NCBI GenBank assembly: GCA_003224905.1 | Contig: QIAA01000159.1 | Location: forward strand, 1 to 36,932 | Origin: Acidobacteriota bacterium | GTDB lineage: Bacteria; Acidobacteriota; Terriglobia; Terriglobales; Acidobacteriaceae | DNA: 36,932 bases | Direction of reading: 5' to 3' | Part shown: positions 1-8,838 of the stretch, piece after piece | How the letters are laid out: each line of letters opens with the position of its first letter | Numbering within the stretch: position 1 is the stretch's first letter | The notes under the pieces: model-generated | The model's database searches: none | The model's input: the letters and a program-made list of their open reading frames with translations, nothing else | What the model was told of the DNA's origin: nothing | Position numbers and translations under genes: made by a program

Positions 1-2
1 CT

Positions 3-974
<972 letters not shown>

Positions 975-1019
975 AAATCAGGGCTCTCGCTCTGGCGAAC
1001 CTAAACCGTGTTTATTGCC

Positions 1020-2648
1020 TCACGCTCCCCACTGGATTGCCGTGTACGATCGCGCCGGCAGCTCAAATTTCGTGCGTCCGCCAGAAGTCGTAGGCTTATC
1101 GAAATTCTGCGGAACCACTTTCTGCGGCGCCTCAAAGGTGTTGAACGCCTTCAAGTCGTTCCCGGTAAAAACCGACGAGACCAGCACTCGCTCTGGCGCC
1201 TTATCCTGCCAATTGATCTCGACGACATGAGGGTTGGACAAGTCGCGATTGAGAATGAAAACAGAAGTTTTCCCATCCTCCGCGTTGAACGTTCCGGCTA
1301 CATCCACGTAGGGAACTTGCCCCATTTTAGAAACCTCGTAGGTGGGCGAATCCACCATAATGTTCAGCACTGAGCCATGTGCCATTTGCAGCGCCCAGCT
1401 ATACGGGAAGTAGATGGTATGCCGGAGCAGGCCTTTCGAGTTTGTCGTGATCGGCGCGATCACGTTCACCAACTGGGCCAAACAAGCCAGCTTCACCCTA
1501 TCGGCATTGCGAAGCAGCGAATTGATAAGCCCGCCGACCAGCAGCGCGTCCTCCAGGTTGTAAACCTCTTCCAGCAGATGCGGCGCTTCCTTCTCGTGTC
1601 CGTTTACCGCGTCGCCCGAGCGCGCCCGATACCAGACATTCCATTCATCGAATGAAAGCCAGAGCTTCTTGGGAGAGCGTTTGTGGCCCTGGACCATGTC
1701 GCACACGGCCACTGTCTCGGCGATTTGCTTCTCCATGCTCAGGTTCATCGCTACGAACTTCGCGCTGTCGTTCCCGGTTTCTTCTGCGTTGTTGCTGAAA
1801 TAGCGATGCAACGAGAGTGCATCAACATAGTCGTAGCATTGTTCCAGCACTTCCCGATCCCATTCAAGGTACGTAGGCATGAAGGGCCCGCTCGATCCAC
1901 ACGCAATCAACTGCAACGACGGATCCACGTAACGCATCTGCCTTGCGGCATCCTGCGCCTTCAGTCCGTATTCGGTCGCAGTCATGTGACCAATTTGCCA
2001 GGGCCCATCCATCTCATTGCCCAGACACCAGCGACGCACTTTGTACGGCTCGGCAACTCCGTGCTTCCGCCGCAAATCGCTCCAGCGAGTTCCCTTCCCC
2101 ACGTTGCAGTACTCCACCAGCGCGGCTGCCATCTCAGTTGACCCAGTGCCCAGATTCAGGCCCATGAGCGGCTCGGTCCCCACGGCCTTGCACCACGCCA
2201 TGAACTCGTTGGTGCCGAACTGATTGGTGTTGATGGAATTCCAGGCTTTGTCGAGAACGCGCGGGCGCTCCTGCTTCGGGCCAACGCCGTCGAGCCAGTC
2301 GTAGCCGGAGACGAAATTCCCGCCCGGATAGCGGATGATGGGCACGCCCAGCTGATGGACCTCCGCGATCACGTCTTTGCGGAAGCCGTTCTCGTCCGAG
2401 AGGCTTGATCCCGGCTCGTAAATCCCTTCGTAGATCGCTCGCCCCAGATGCTCGAGAAACGATCCGAAAAGATTGCGGTCCAGAGCAGAAATCGTGCGCC
2501 GGGAATCGACGTAAACTCGAGCCGGCGCTCCTGCGGCAGTTGACCGCGCCTGCGCCCATGAAGCGCGGCTGAACATGATGCTGCTTGCACAAGCCAAGCT
2601 TGTGCCCGAAGCCTGCTGCAAGAAATGCCGCCTTGATATCGAAGCCAT
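1020..2648 (-). CDS. abfA: Tat-exported GH51 alpha-L-arabinofuranosidase
   Basis: Retaining glycosidase of family GH51 that removes terminal alpha-L-arabinofuranosyl residues from arabinan, arabinoxylan or their oligosaccharides. The 542-residue product begins with a twin-arginine signal (SRRHFLQQA, residues 5-13, followed by a weakly hydrophobic stretch), so it should fold in the cytoplasm and be exported to the periplasm; many GH51 enzymes are cytoplasmic. The acid/base Glu is E212 in CLGNEMDGPW and the nucleophile is E335 in LSFDEWNVWY. RYPGGNFVSGYDW (residues 106-118) is the usual substrate-site segment. The ATG at 2648 is preceded by GGGAG. A LacI-type operator at 2716-2727 lies about 68 bp upstream, matching those before araD and the GH127 gene, so arabinose-responsive repression is likely (inference). 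Confidence 0.93.
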   Translation of the reverse strand: MASISRRHFLQQASGTSLACASSIMFSRASWAQARSTAAGAPARVYVDSRRTISALDRNLFGSFLEHLGRAIYEGIYEPGSSLSDENGFRKDVIAEVHQLGVPIIRYPGGNFVSGYDWLDGVGPKQERPRVLDKAWNSINTNQFGTNEFMAWCKAVGTEPLMGLNLGTGSTEMAAALVEYCNVGKGTRWSDLRRKHGVAEPYKVRRWCLGNEMDGPWQIGHMTATEYGLKAQDAARQMRYVDPSLQLIACGSSGPFMPTYLEWDREVLEQCYDYVDALSLHRYFSNNAEETGNDSAKFVAMNLSMEKQIAETVAVCDMVQGHKRSPKKLWLSFDEWNVWYRARSGDAVNGHEKEAPHLLEEVYNLEDALLVGGLINSLLRNADRVKLACLAQLVNVIAPITTNSKGLLRHTIYFPYSWALQMAHGSVLNIMVDSPTYEVSKMGQVPYVDVAGTFNAEDGKTSVFILNRDLSNPHVVEINWQDKAPERVLVSSVFTGNDLKAFNTFEAPQKVVPQNFDKPTTSGGRTKFELPARSYTAIQWGA

Positions 2649-2715
2649 TAGTGAGCTCTCCCTTTAACTCCGAACTCGGCGCTCTCTGCCAGCTCGGCGT
2701 TCAAAGATTTTGTCT

Positions 2716-2727
2716 GTAAACGCTTAC
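2716..2727. promoter_or_regulatory. LacI-family-type operator upstream of abfA
   Basis: Near-palindrome GTAAACGCTTAC with a central CG, typical of LacI-family repressor sites. With flanks it reads TCTGTAAACGCTTACC, agreeing at 14 of 16 positions with the site before araD (TCAGTAAACGATTACC, minus strand) and sharing the core GNAAACGNTTNCC with the site before the GH127 gene. A weak minus-strand promoter (TTGAAT at 2773-2768, 18 bp, TATGGT at 2749-2744) places the site downstream of the -10, a position suited to repression. Confidence 0.65.
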
Positions 2728-2809
2728 CCGAAACGCGGCACACACCATAACAATCACTCACAGGGAAATTCAAGTGCTAAATGGATGGCCAGACTGCCGG
2801 CCCGGATTG

Positions 2810-3868
2810 TCAGTAACGCGCCTCGTCCGACGAAATTGGAACGCCCACTGCTATCGGCTTCCCAAAGCTCGGTGAACCATCGGAATTCCACGTAAATGGC
2901 TGCGCCCGGGGCGCGCGGTGCCACCCACATCCCTGCCCAGGTGCAGAGTTCGCGTGGTAGAGAATCCAGTCCCGTCCATCGGGAGATTTGAAAAATGAAT
3001 TGTGTCCCGGCGCATAGACCCGCGCCTGCGGAGATTGTTGGAAAACCGGCTGCGGTGATTTCTTCCATGAGGCTGAGTCGAGCAGATTGCTGCCCGATTC
3101 AGCCGTCAACATGCCCAGCGAATAGTAATCCGTCCAGCACGCGCTGGCTGAATAAATGAGAAATATCTTGCCGTCATGCTGCAAAGCCTCCGGGCCCTCG
3201 TTGACGTCAATATGCGGAGGATTTCCAGGGAGTATCTTGGGATCGACGTCGCCCACTTTTTCCCAGGGATATTCAGGCGTGGAAACACGCGTGCGTTGCC
3301 CCTCCACGGTCCAAGGATTACTCATGCGAGCGATGTAGATGCTCTGAGTCCCGTTTTCATCTCCTTCCCATCCGGACCAGATCAGGTAGAGCTTTCCCTT
3401 GTCCTCGAAAACTGATCCATCAATCGCCCACTTGTCCGACGGATCCGCAACCTTGCCCTTCATCTCCCAGCTGCCCTGGAACGGGTCAGAATTAGAGTTT
3501 TCCACGACCCAGATACGATGCGTCTGGTTCGTGCCCGCATCGGCGGCGAAGTAGACGTACCACTTGCCTTGCAGATAGTGAATTTCGGGCGCCCAGATGT
3601 CATGCGAGTAAGGCCCACTCGCGGGCGGAGTCCAGACGACCTTCTTCGGCGCGGACTTCAGTTCGGCCATGCTGCGCGTCTTCCACAAAGTCAGATTCTT
3701 GATGGTCGTATTCATGTAGTAATAAACGCCATCCTTGAATTCGACCCAGGGATCGGGCCCTACCGGAAGGAGTGGATTCGTCAGCGCCTTAGGAGAGCGT
3801 TGTTGTCCCAAACCAAATATGCAGAGCGCAAGAACTACAACACCGATTTTCCCGACATTCATGAACAC
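2810..3868 (-). CDS. Exported GH43 glycosidase (arabinosidase/xylosidase type)
   Basis: Family 43 glycoside hydrolase, an inverting five-bladed beta-propeller enzyme acting on arabinofuranosyl or xylosyl linkages. The 352-residue product starts with a hydrophobic Sec-type signal (residues about 5-22) and is probably periplasmic. The three catalytic carboxylates are recognisable: D39 in VGPDPWV (base), D150 in AIDGSVF (pKa modulator) and E224 in NEGPEAL (acid). WHRAPRAQPF near the C-terminus is a conserved GH43 segment. Exact specificity cannot be read from sequence; lying beside GH51 and GH127 genes and an araBD cluster suggests arabinan side-chain or backbone debranching. An in-frame ATG two codons inside (3862) is an alternative start. 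Transcribed toward abfA, 161 bp away; abfA has its own operator. Confidence 0.9.
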   Translation of the reverse strand: MFMNVGKIGVVVLALCIFGLGQQRSPKALTNPLLPVGPDPWVEFKDGVYYYMNTTIKNLTLWKTRSMAELKSAPKKVVWTPPASGPYSHDIWAPEIHYLQGKWYVYFAADAGTNQTHRIWVVENSNSDPFQGSWEMKGKVADPSDKWAIDGSVFEDKGKLYLIWSGWEGDENGTQSIYIARMSNPWTVEGQRTRVSTPEYPWEKVGDVDPKILPGNPPHIDVNEGPEALQHDGKIFLIYSASACWTDYYSLGMLTAESGSNLLDSASWKKSPQPVFQQSPQARVYAPGHNSFFKSPDGRDWILYHANSAPGQGCGWHRAPRAQPFTWNSDGSPSFGKPIAVGVPISSDEARY

Positions 3869-3948
3869 ACTCCGTCGCCCACAGTCGTTGGCCCTCGCGA
3901 CGACAGATGTTATCGAAACTGATGAGGAACGGCTACTTCGCTACTCAG

Positions 3949-4320
3949 TCACCCGCGATGCAGTCGAATGCCGGCAAGCACGGCAACTAGGCAGAGCGCA
4001 TTGTTCAATGTGATGTTCAGCATGAACGCGCCAATCCTACCGTCGTGCCAGTAAGCCATGCTCTCGTAGGCGAACGCGGAGAAGGTGGTGAATGCTCCGC
4101 AAAACCCGGTTGCCATCAACAGGCGCCAGCGATCGTGCTCATGATCCGCTGTCCAGGTGAGAATGTAACCGACCAGAATGCAACCGGCCACGTTCACAAT
4201 CAGAGTGCCGTAAGGAAAACCGTGATGATCGGAAACTTCCGATGAAAGGTGGGTAATAAGAAAGCGAACTAACGCGCCGCAGATGGCGCCGCCTGCTACG
4301 CACAACACACTCAGAAGCAT
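3949..4320 (-). CDS. crcB: Fluoride ion channel Fluc/CrcB
   Basis: Small dual-topology membrane protein that exports fluoride as a dimer. The sequence has four hydrophobic helices and the family signatures GTLIVNVAGCILVG and GFCGAFTTFSAF; the TTFS segment lines the pore and the Asn of VNVAG is the conserved polar residue. Two ATGs are possible: the one at 4326 directly abuts GGGAG with no spacing, whereas the one at 4320 has it 6 bases upstream, so 4320 (123 residues) is preferred. Immediately upstream, at 4344-4390 on the same strand, is a fluoride riboswitch, which independently supports both function and regulation. The next gene downstream (GH43) is unrelated in function. Confidence 0.95.
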   Translation of the reverse strand: MLLSVLCVAGGAICGALVRFLITHLSSEVSDHHGFPYGTLIVNVAGCILVGYILTWTADHEHDRWRLLMATGFCGAFTTFSAFAYESMAYWHDGRIGAFMLNITLNNALCLVAVLAGIRLHRG

Positions 4321-4343
4321 GAGCATCTCCCACTGCAGAAGTA

Positions 4344-4390
4344 GTAGGAGTCATCAGCCCTGAGGGCGGTTAATGGCGAACTCCATCGCC
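4344..4390 (-). promoter_or_regulatory. Fluoride riboswitch (crcB motif) controlling crcB
   Basis: On the minus strand the segment starts GGCGATGGAGTTCGCC, continues ATTAACCGCCC with loop TCA, and ends GGGCTGATGACTCCTAC. This matches the crcB-motif RNA: the conserved GGCGATGG 5' end, the GTTCGCC segment, the short AACC..GG stem, and the CTGATG(A)CTCCTAC 3' block that forms the pseudoknot. It ends 13 bases before the GGGAG ribosome-binding site of crcB, so gene expression should turn on when fluoride binds. Recognised from memory of the consensus, not by a covariance-model search. Confidence 0.93.
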
Positions 4391-4397
4391 AGCCCCG

Positions 4398-4425
4398 ATT
4401 GTAACAAAGCCTTCCGGCGGGTCAG
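4398..4425 (-). promoter_or_regulatory. Predicted crcB promoter
   Basis: On the minus strand CTGACC (4425-4420), a 16-bp spacer and TACAAT (4403-4398). Transcription starting 7-8 bases after the -10 would begin at the first G of the fluoride riboswitch (4390). Its -35 is one base pair from the -35 of the divergent GH127 promoter. Confidence 0.55.
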
Positions 4426-4426
4426 A

Positions 4427-4455
4427 TTGACACCCGCCTTCACCTTCAGTACCTT
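4427..4455 (+). promoter_or_regulatory. Predicted promoter of the GH127 gene
   Basis: TTGACA (4427-4432), a 17-bp spacer and TACCTT (4450-4455). The same hexamer pair, TTGACA and TACCTT with an 18-bp spacer, occurs before araD, and in both cases the LacI-type operator begins 8-9 bp after the -10. Confidence 0.55.
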
Positions 4456-4463
4456 TCTTTCGG

Positions 4464-4475
4464 GCAAACGTTTCC
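4464..4475. promoter_or_regulatory. LacI-family-type operator before the GH127 gene
   Basis: GCAAACGTTTCC with a perfect AAACGTTT centre, beginning 8 bp after the predicted -10 and ending just before the ribosome-binding site AGAAGGAG (4477-4484). It shares GNAAACGNTTNCC with the abfA and araD sites. It is the most divergent of the three, so confidence is lower. Confidence 0.5.
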
Positions 4476-4492
4476 CAGAAGGAGCACTCGCC

Positions 4493-6358
4493 ATGGACAG
4501 TCGACTAAGCCGTAGAGGATTCCTGAGGGCAGCCGGCACAGCAGCCGCGGCCGCGTACGCAACGCGTGCGATTCCCGTCACCGCAGCAGACGCGCAAAAA
4601 GGCTCCGTCGCTATCAATCTGCCGCTCGGCACATTCCCATACAGTGACGTGCAACTGCTCGACGGCCCGATGAAACACCAGTTCGAGGAGAACCATGCCC
4701 GCTTTCTGAATCTAGATGACGACCGCCTCCTAAAAGTGTTCCGGCAAGTAGCGGGCCTCCCCGCGCCCGGCGAAGACATGGGCGGCTGGTATGATCTCAC
4801 CGGCTTCAGCCTCGAGCGCAACGACTTCCATGGGTTCATCGCCGGACACACCTTTGGCCAATACGTCTCTGGCCTTGCCCGCGCCTACGCTGTAACTGGA
4901 TCAGAGCAGACCCGCGCCAAGGTCAATCGTCTTGTCAAAGGCTACGCTGAAACACTCGATCCCAAAGCAAAGTTCTTTGTGGGCTACCGTCTTCCTGCCT
5001 ATACCTATGACAAGCTCTCTTGCGGCTTGATCGATGCCCATGAATTCGCCAATGACCCCATGGCGATGGACGTTCACGAAAAGTTGACTCGCGCTATGGT
5101 GGCGTACCTACCCGAAAAGGCGCTATCTCGCGCAGAGCAGCGCTCGCGACCGCACAAAGACACGTCTTACACCTGGGACGAAAGCTACACGCTTCCTGAG
5201 AATCTGTTCTTGGCTTATCAGCGCAGCGGCAAAGCTTTCTATCGTGATATGGGAAAGCAATACCTCGAGGACGACACATACTTCGATCCGCTTGCCGCCG
5301 GCAACAACGTGATGCCATTTGAACATGCCTACAGCCACGTCAACGCCTTCAGCTCCGCGATGCAGGGATATATCACGCTTGGAACCGAGAAACATCTGCG
5401 CGCCGCCAGGAACGGCTTCGAAATGCTCGTGAGCACCCAAAGCTTTGCCACTGGAGGCTGGGGCCCCGATGAGGCATTCGGAGAACCGGGCAGAGGTCAA
5501 TTGGGCGACAGCCTGCGTTCGACCCACGCCAGCTTTGAAACCCCCTGCGGCGCCTACGGACACTTCAAGATTACCCGCTACCTGCTGCGCACCACGAAAG
5601 ATCCGCAGTACGGCGACAGCATGGAGCGCGTGCTCCACAACACCATTCTCGGCGCCTGGCCGGTGCAGGCCGATGGCACGTCCTTTTATTACTCGGACTA
5701 CGGCATCCCCGGGAAGAAAGGCTGGCATAGAGACAAGTGGCCGTGCTGCTCGGGAACTTTCCCGCAGCTTGCCGCGGACTACCACATCAGCGCATATCTA
5801 CGCTCGGCTGACGGCGTGTACGTAAACCTGTTCACTCCTTCGACTGTGCGCTGGACGGACGGTTCCACCAAGTTTGCGATAACGCAGCAAACCAAATATC
5901 CCTTCGATAATAGGATTCAGATGCAGGTCTCAGGTTCGAGTCCCGCGGACTACACGCTGTACGTGCGAATTCCCGCTTGGGCGACGCCATCGCCCATTCT
6001 GTCGGTAAACGGCAAGCGCATCAGTGATCTAGTACAGCCGGGAACGTTCGCTGCTATCCGGCGCACCTGGAAGGAAGGCGACCGCATTGAGCTCGAATTG
6101 CCCATGCCCCTGCGCCTGGAAGTGGTGGATGCAAATCATCCGGATCTGGTCGCATTGCTGCGCGGCCCCCTGGTGCTGTTCGCCGTTACGGACTCGCAAC
6201 CCGCGTTCGAAAAAGCCGAACTCCTGAGGGCCAGACACACCAGCAATGCCATGGGCGACTCGGCCGCGATTTCGACCGACGGAAAAAGCATCATCATGCG
6301 TCCTTTCATGAGCATCGACAAAGAAAGCTACAACACCTACGTTCTGCTGAAATCTTGA
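4493..6358 (+). CDS. Tat-exported GH127/DUF1680 beta-L-arabinofuranosidase
   Basis: Member of the DUF1680 superfamily (GH127, GH146 relatives), (alpha/alpha)6-barrel enzymes that release beta-L-arabinofuranose with a Zn-bound cysteine nucleophile. The ATG at 4493 has AGAAGGAG 8 bases upstream and opens a twin-arginine signal (LSRRGFLRAAG, residues 5-15); the product has 621 residues. Family landmarks: LDGPM..QFEENHARFLNLD (56-75), GHTFGQYVSGLARAYA (118-133), and the CC pair C418-C419 in KWPCCSGTF, equivalent to the nucleophile region. The metal-binding Glu/Cys segment reads FETPCGAY (E349, C352), with one more residue between E and C than the E-T-C of Bifidobacterium HypBA1. Divergent from crcB, followed 50 bp later by an aldo/keto reductase. 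Exact GH subfamily is uncertain. Confidence 0.87.
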   Translation: MDSRLSRRGFLRAAGTAAAAAYATRAIPVTAADAQKGSVAINLPLGTFPYSDVQLLDGPMKHQFEENHARFLNLDDDRLLKVFRQVAGLPAPGEDMGGWYDLTGFSLERNDFHGFIAGHTFGQYVSGLARAYAVTGSEQTRAKVNRLVKGYAETLDPKAKFFVGYRLPAYTYDKLSCGLIDAHEFANDPMAMDVHEKLTRAMVAYLPEKALSRAEQRSRPHKDTSYTWDESYTLPENLFLAYQRSGKAFYRDMGKQYLEDDTYFDPLAAGNNVMPFEHAYSHVNAFSSAMQGYITLGTEKHLRAARNGFEMLVSTQSFATGGWGPDEAFGEPGRGQLGDSLRSTHASFETPCGAYGHFKITRYLLRTTKDPQYGDSMERVLHNTILGAWPVQADGTSFYYSDYGIPGKKGWHRDKWPCCSGTFPQLAADYHISAYLRSADGVYVNLFTPSTVRWTDGSTKFAITQQTKYPFDNRIQMQVSGSSPADYTLYVRIPAWATPSPILSVNGKRISDLVQPGTFAAIRRTWKEGDRIELELPMPLRLEVVDANHPDLVALLRGPLVLFAVTDSQPAFEKAELLRARHTSNAMGDSAAISTDGKSIIMRPFMSIDKESYNTYVLLKS

Positions 6359-6408
6359 ATACAGCGCTTCCAGCGTGATGTAAATCGTTGTGCAGACGGC
6401 GTGTCTCG

Positions 6409-7371
6409 ATGGAAACTCGGCAGCTCGGAAACAGCGATCTCTACATTACCCGCATCGGATTCGGCGCCTGGGCCGTCGGCGGCAGCGGCTGGTATGGAAG
6501 CATGGGGCCGCAGAACGAAGACGACTCCGTTCCCGCCATCCACGCTGCGCTGGATCGTGGAATCAACTGGATCGATACCGCGGCGCTCTACGGTCTCGGC
6601 CACTCCGAGGAAGTCGTTGCACGCGCACTGCAGGGCCGCTCGCCGCGTCCATACGTCTTCACAAAGTGTGCGCGTGTATGGGACGCGAACCGCAATGTTG
6701 GCGCATCAATGAAGGCCGAATCGATCCGCCGCGAATGCGAGGGGACCTTGCGCCGCCTGAAGACTGATGTCATTGATCTCTACCAGATCCACTGGCCTGA
6801 ACCCGACGAAGAGATCGAGGAAGGCTGGGCCGAACTCGCGCGTCTGAAGAAAGAAGGCAAGGTCCGCTACATCGGAGTCTCAAATTTTAATGTCGACCAG
6901 ATGAAGCGTGCGCAGGCGATCGCGCCCATCACGTCCCTGCAACCACCGTATTCCTTGGTGACACGCGAAATCGAAAGAGAAGTCCTGCCGTACGCGCAAA
7001 ATCAACATATCGGAATCATCGTCTACTCCCCCATGTCCGCCGGACTCCTTACCGGCAGGATGACGAAGCAACGGGTAGCGAACTTCACCTCAGAGGATTG
7101 GCGCAGGAACCTTCCTAATTTCCGTGAGCCGCTTCTCTCCCGCAACCTGCGCTTCGTAGAACGCCTGCGCGAAATCGGCAAGGGCCGCGGAGCGAGTCCC
7201 GGCGAGATGGCGATTGCATGGAGTCTGAATCATCCAGCAGTCACCGGCGCGATTGTCGGATCCCGCAGCCCGCAGCAGGTTGAAGGTATGAGCGCCGCCT
7301 TTGAGCTTCGCCTGTCGCCCGCGGAAATCGCCGAGATCGAGGCTGCCCTGCAGGAAGAGTGGGCTGCGTAG
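6409..7371 (+). CDS. Aldo/keto reductase
   Basis: NAD(P)H-dependent oxidoreductase with an (alpha/beta)8 barrel, 320 residues from the ATG at 6409. The catalytic tetrad is complete: D56 (WIDTAALYG), Y61, K86 (VFTKCA) and H128 (YQIHWPEP). The C-terminal cofactor segment GAIVGSRSPQQVEGM is present. No signal peptide, so it is cytoplasmic, unlike the exported GH127 enzyme just upstream. The 50-bp gap without an obvious promoter suggests co-transcription from the arabinose-regulated GH127 promoter; reduction or oxidation of a released sugar is a reasonable guess but not shown by sequence. Members of this group are often annotated only as general AKRs. Confidence 0.9.
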   Translation: METRQLGNSDLYITRIGFGAWAVGGSGWYGSMGPQNEDDSVPAIHAALDRGINWIDTAALYGLGHSEEVVARALQGRSPRPYVFTKCARVWDANRNVGASMKAESIRRECEGTLRRLKTDVIDLYQIHWPEPDEEIEEGWAELARLKKEGKVRYIGVSNFNVDQMKRAQAIAPITSLQPPYSLVTREIEREVLPYAQNQHIGIIVYSPMSAGLLTGRMTKQRVANFTSEDWRRNLPNFREPLLSRNLRFVERLREIGKGRGASPGEMAIAWSLNHPAVTGAIVGSRSPQQVEGMSAAFELRLSPAEIAEIEAALQEEWAA

Positions 7372-7414
7372 GCGATGAACGAATCATTGCGACCAGGCGG
7401 AAATGAGTAATCGA

Positions 7415-8542
7415 CTATCTCGTCGAGAAGCTGAACACCGTCACACTATGAAATCGCTGCCCTGGTTTCAGCTCGGCGGATGGGAAACTTGGTTTGTTCG
7501 GCGAGTCGGGGAAGTGCTGGGTCTCCAAACAAAATCCTGAACGATGCTCATACGCGGCTCCTCCCTTCCCCTTAATCGAACCGTCCAGGAAATTGCCGCT
7601 ATAAAACTGGATTCCCGGCTGCGTGGTCAGCACCCGCAGCACACGTCCTGATGAGGGTTCGTAGGCCTCGGCCGCTTCGGCCAGTTTGCCGCCCGACGAA
7701 TCCCGCACCCAGTTGTGATCGTAGCCGTGCCCGGTGCGAAGCTGATCGTCGTTAGCCTCAATCCGCTCTCCAATCGCAGTCGACCTGCGAAAATCAAATG
7801 GAGTCGAGTCCACGGATTTCAGTTCGCCCGTGGGGATCAAAGTCGAATCCACCGGCGTAAAGCGTGACGCGTGCAACGTGAGCTGGTGATTCAGGATGTT
7901 GCCATGCCCCTGTCCAGCCAGATTGAAATAAGAATGGTTGGTGAGATTCAGGACTGTATTCTTGTCGGTCCTGGCCGAATAGTCGATCTGCAGGTCTCCC
8001 TTCGTCAGCGTGTACCGAACCACCACAGTCAAGTTGCCTGGATAACCCGCCTCGCCATCCTTGCTCAGGTAAGTTAATTCGACTCCGTTGTTGATCGCCT
8101 TTCCCTTCCAGACCACGTTATTGAAGCCATGCGGGCCACCGTGCAGCGAATTCGGTCCGTCATTTTGCGGGACGGAGTACTTCTTGCCATCCAGCATGAA
8201 ACTCGCGTTGGCGATGCGGTTGGCATAGCGACCGATGATCGCGCCAAAGAAGGCGCCGCCCTTCTGATTGTTATTAGCAACGTACCCATCGAGATTGTCG
8301 AACCCCAGCACGACATCCTCGCGCGTACCCTTCTTATCGGGAACTTTCAAAGAAACGATGATTCCGCCATAGTTGGTGATGCGCGCCTCCACCTGCCCGT
8401 CCGCAAGTGTGTAGAGTTCGACGGAAGTCCCGTCCGGCATTTTTCCAAACGGCTGGCTGGTCACTTTGGTTTTCGCCTCCGAAAGGGTGACATAGAGGGT
8501 AATGCAGAGTGTGGTGAGGAAAAGTGTTTTCGCGATTTTCAT
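7415..8542 (-). CDS. galM: Exported aldose 1-epimerase (galactose mutarotase family)
   Basis: Interconverts alpha and beta anomers of aldoses. The 375-residue beta-sandwich protein shows the catalytic pair H203 (LTNHSYFNLAG) and E340 (FCLETQHFPDSPN), plus the conserved substrate residues in GRYANRI (104-110) and NSLHGG (131-136). Unlike the cytoplasmic E. coli GalM it begins with a clear signal peptide (MKIAKTLFLTTLCITLYVTLSEAK), so it should act in the periplasm, beside the exported arabinosidases. It is convergent with the aldo/keto reductase and lies downstream of araB on the same strand, separated by 296 bp that contain a large palindromic element, so it may have its own promoter. Substrate could be arabinose rather than galactose (inference). 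Confidence 0.92.
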   Translation of the reverse strand: MKIAKTLFLTTLCITLYVTLSEAKTKVTSQPFGKMPDGTSVELYTLADGQVEARITNYGGIIVSLKVPDKKGTREDVVLGFDNLDGYVANNNQKGGAFFGAIIGRYANRIANASFMLDGKKYSVPQNDGPNSLHGGPHGFNNVVWKGKAINNGVELTYLSKDGEAGYPGNLTVVVRYTLTKGDLQIDYSARTDKNTVLNLTNHSYFNLAGQGHGNILNHQLTLHASRFTPVDSTLIPTGELKSVDSTPFDFRRSTAIGERIEANDDQLRTGHGYDHNWVRDSSGGKLAEAAEAYEPSSGRVLRVLTTQPGIQFYSGNFLDGSIKGKGGAAYEHRSGFCLETQHFPDSPNKPSFPSAELKPGQRFHSVTVFSFSTR

Positions 8543-8583
8543 ACCTAGGCCGTCCCCGTCCGAAAAATACGCGTACGATTGGA

Positions 8584-8740
8584 TTCGTATCAGGGCATGA
8601 CTTCAGTCGTGCCGTTAGCCGTTCTTGGGTCTGGCTTTAGCCGCTGGTGTTTGCGCTCGCAAGCTTCAACGTCAGCGGCTGAAGCCGAATCGTATTAAGG
8701 CGGCCGGGGAGGCATGACTGAAGTCATGCCCTGATACGAA
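8584..8740. repeat. Nested palindromic (REP/MITE-like) element
   Basis: Outer arms of 30 bp (8584-8613 and 8711-8740) are inverted copies with a single mismatch; they include GGGCATGACTTCAGTC. Inside them lies a second inverted pair of 14 bp (8633-8646 and 8673-8686) with one mismatch, core GGCTTTAGCCGCTG. The whole 157-bp unit could fold as a long hairpin with an internal bulge. It sits between araB and galM, codes for nothing recognisable and has no transposase nearby; a transposase-mobilised palindromic element is the likeliest identity. Confidence 0.75.
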
Positions 8741-8838
8741 CCGCTAACATAAACTGCAGCGTCAACCATCGATAGTTCGAATTCTCATGAATGCAAGTGA
8801 ATTACCGCTCTCCCACGGCACCGTGCTGTCATATCTCA

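Noticed and set aside
3900..3930. Possible fourth operator (TGTTATCGAAACTGA) before the GH43 gene
   Set aside because: Only the left half resembles the three accepted sites and the AAACG core is missing.
5123..5785. 220-codon minus-strand open frame inside the GH127 gene
   Set aside because: Shadow of a well-supported gene on the other strand; no domain and no ribosome-binding site.
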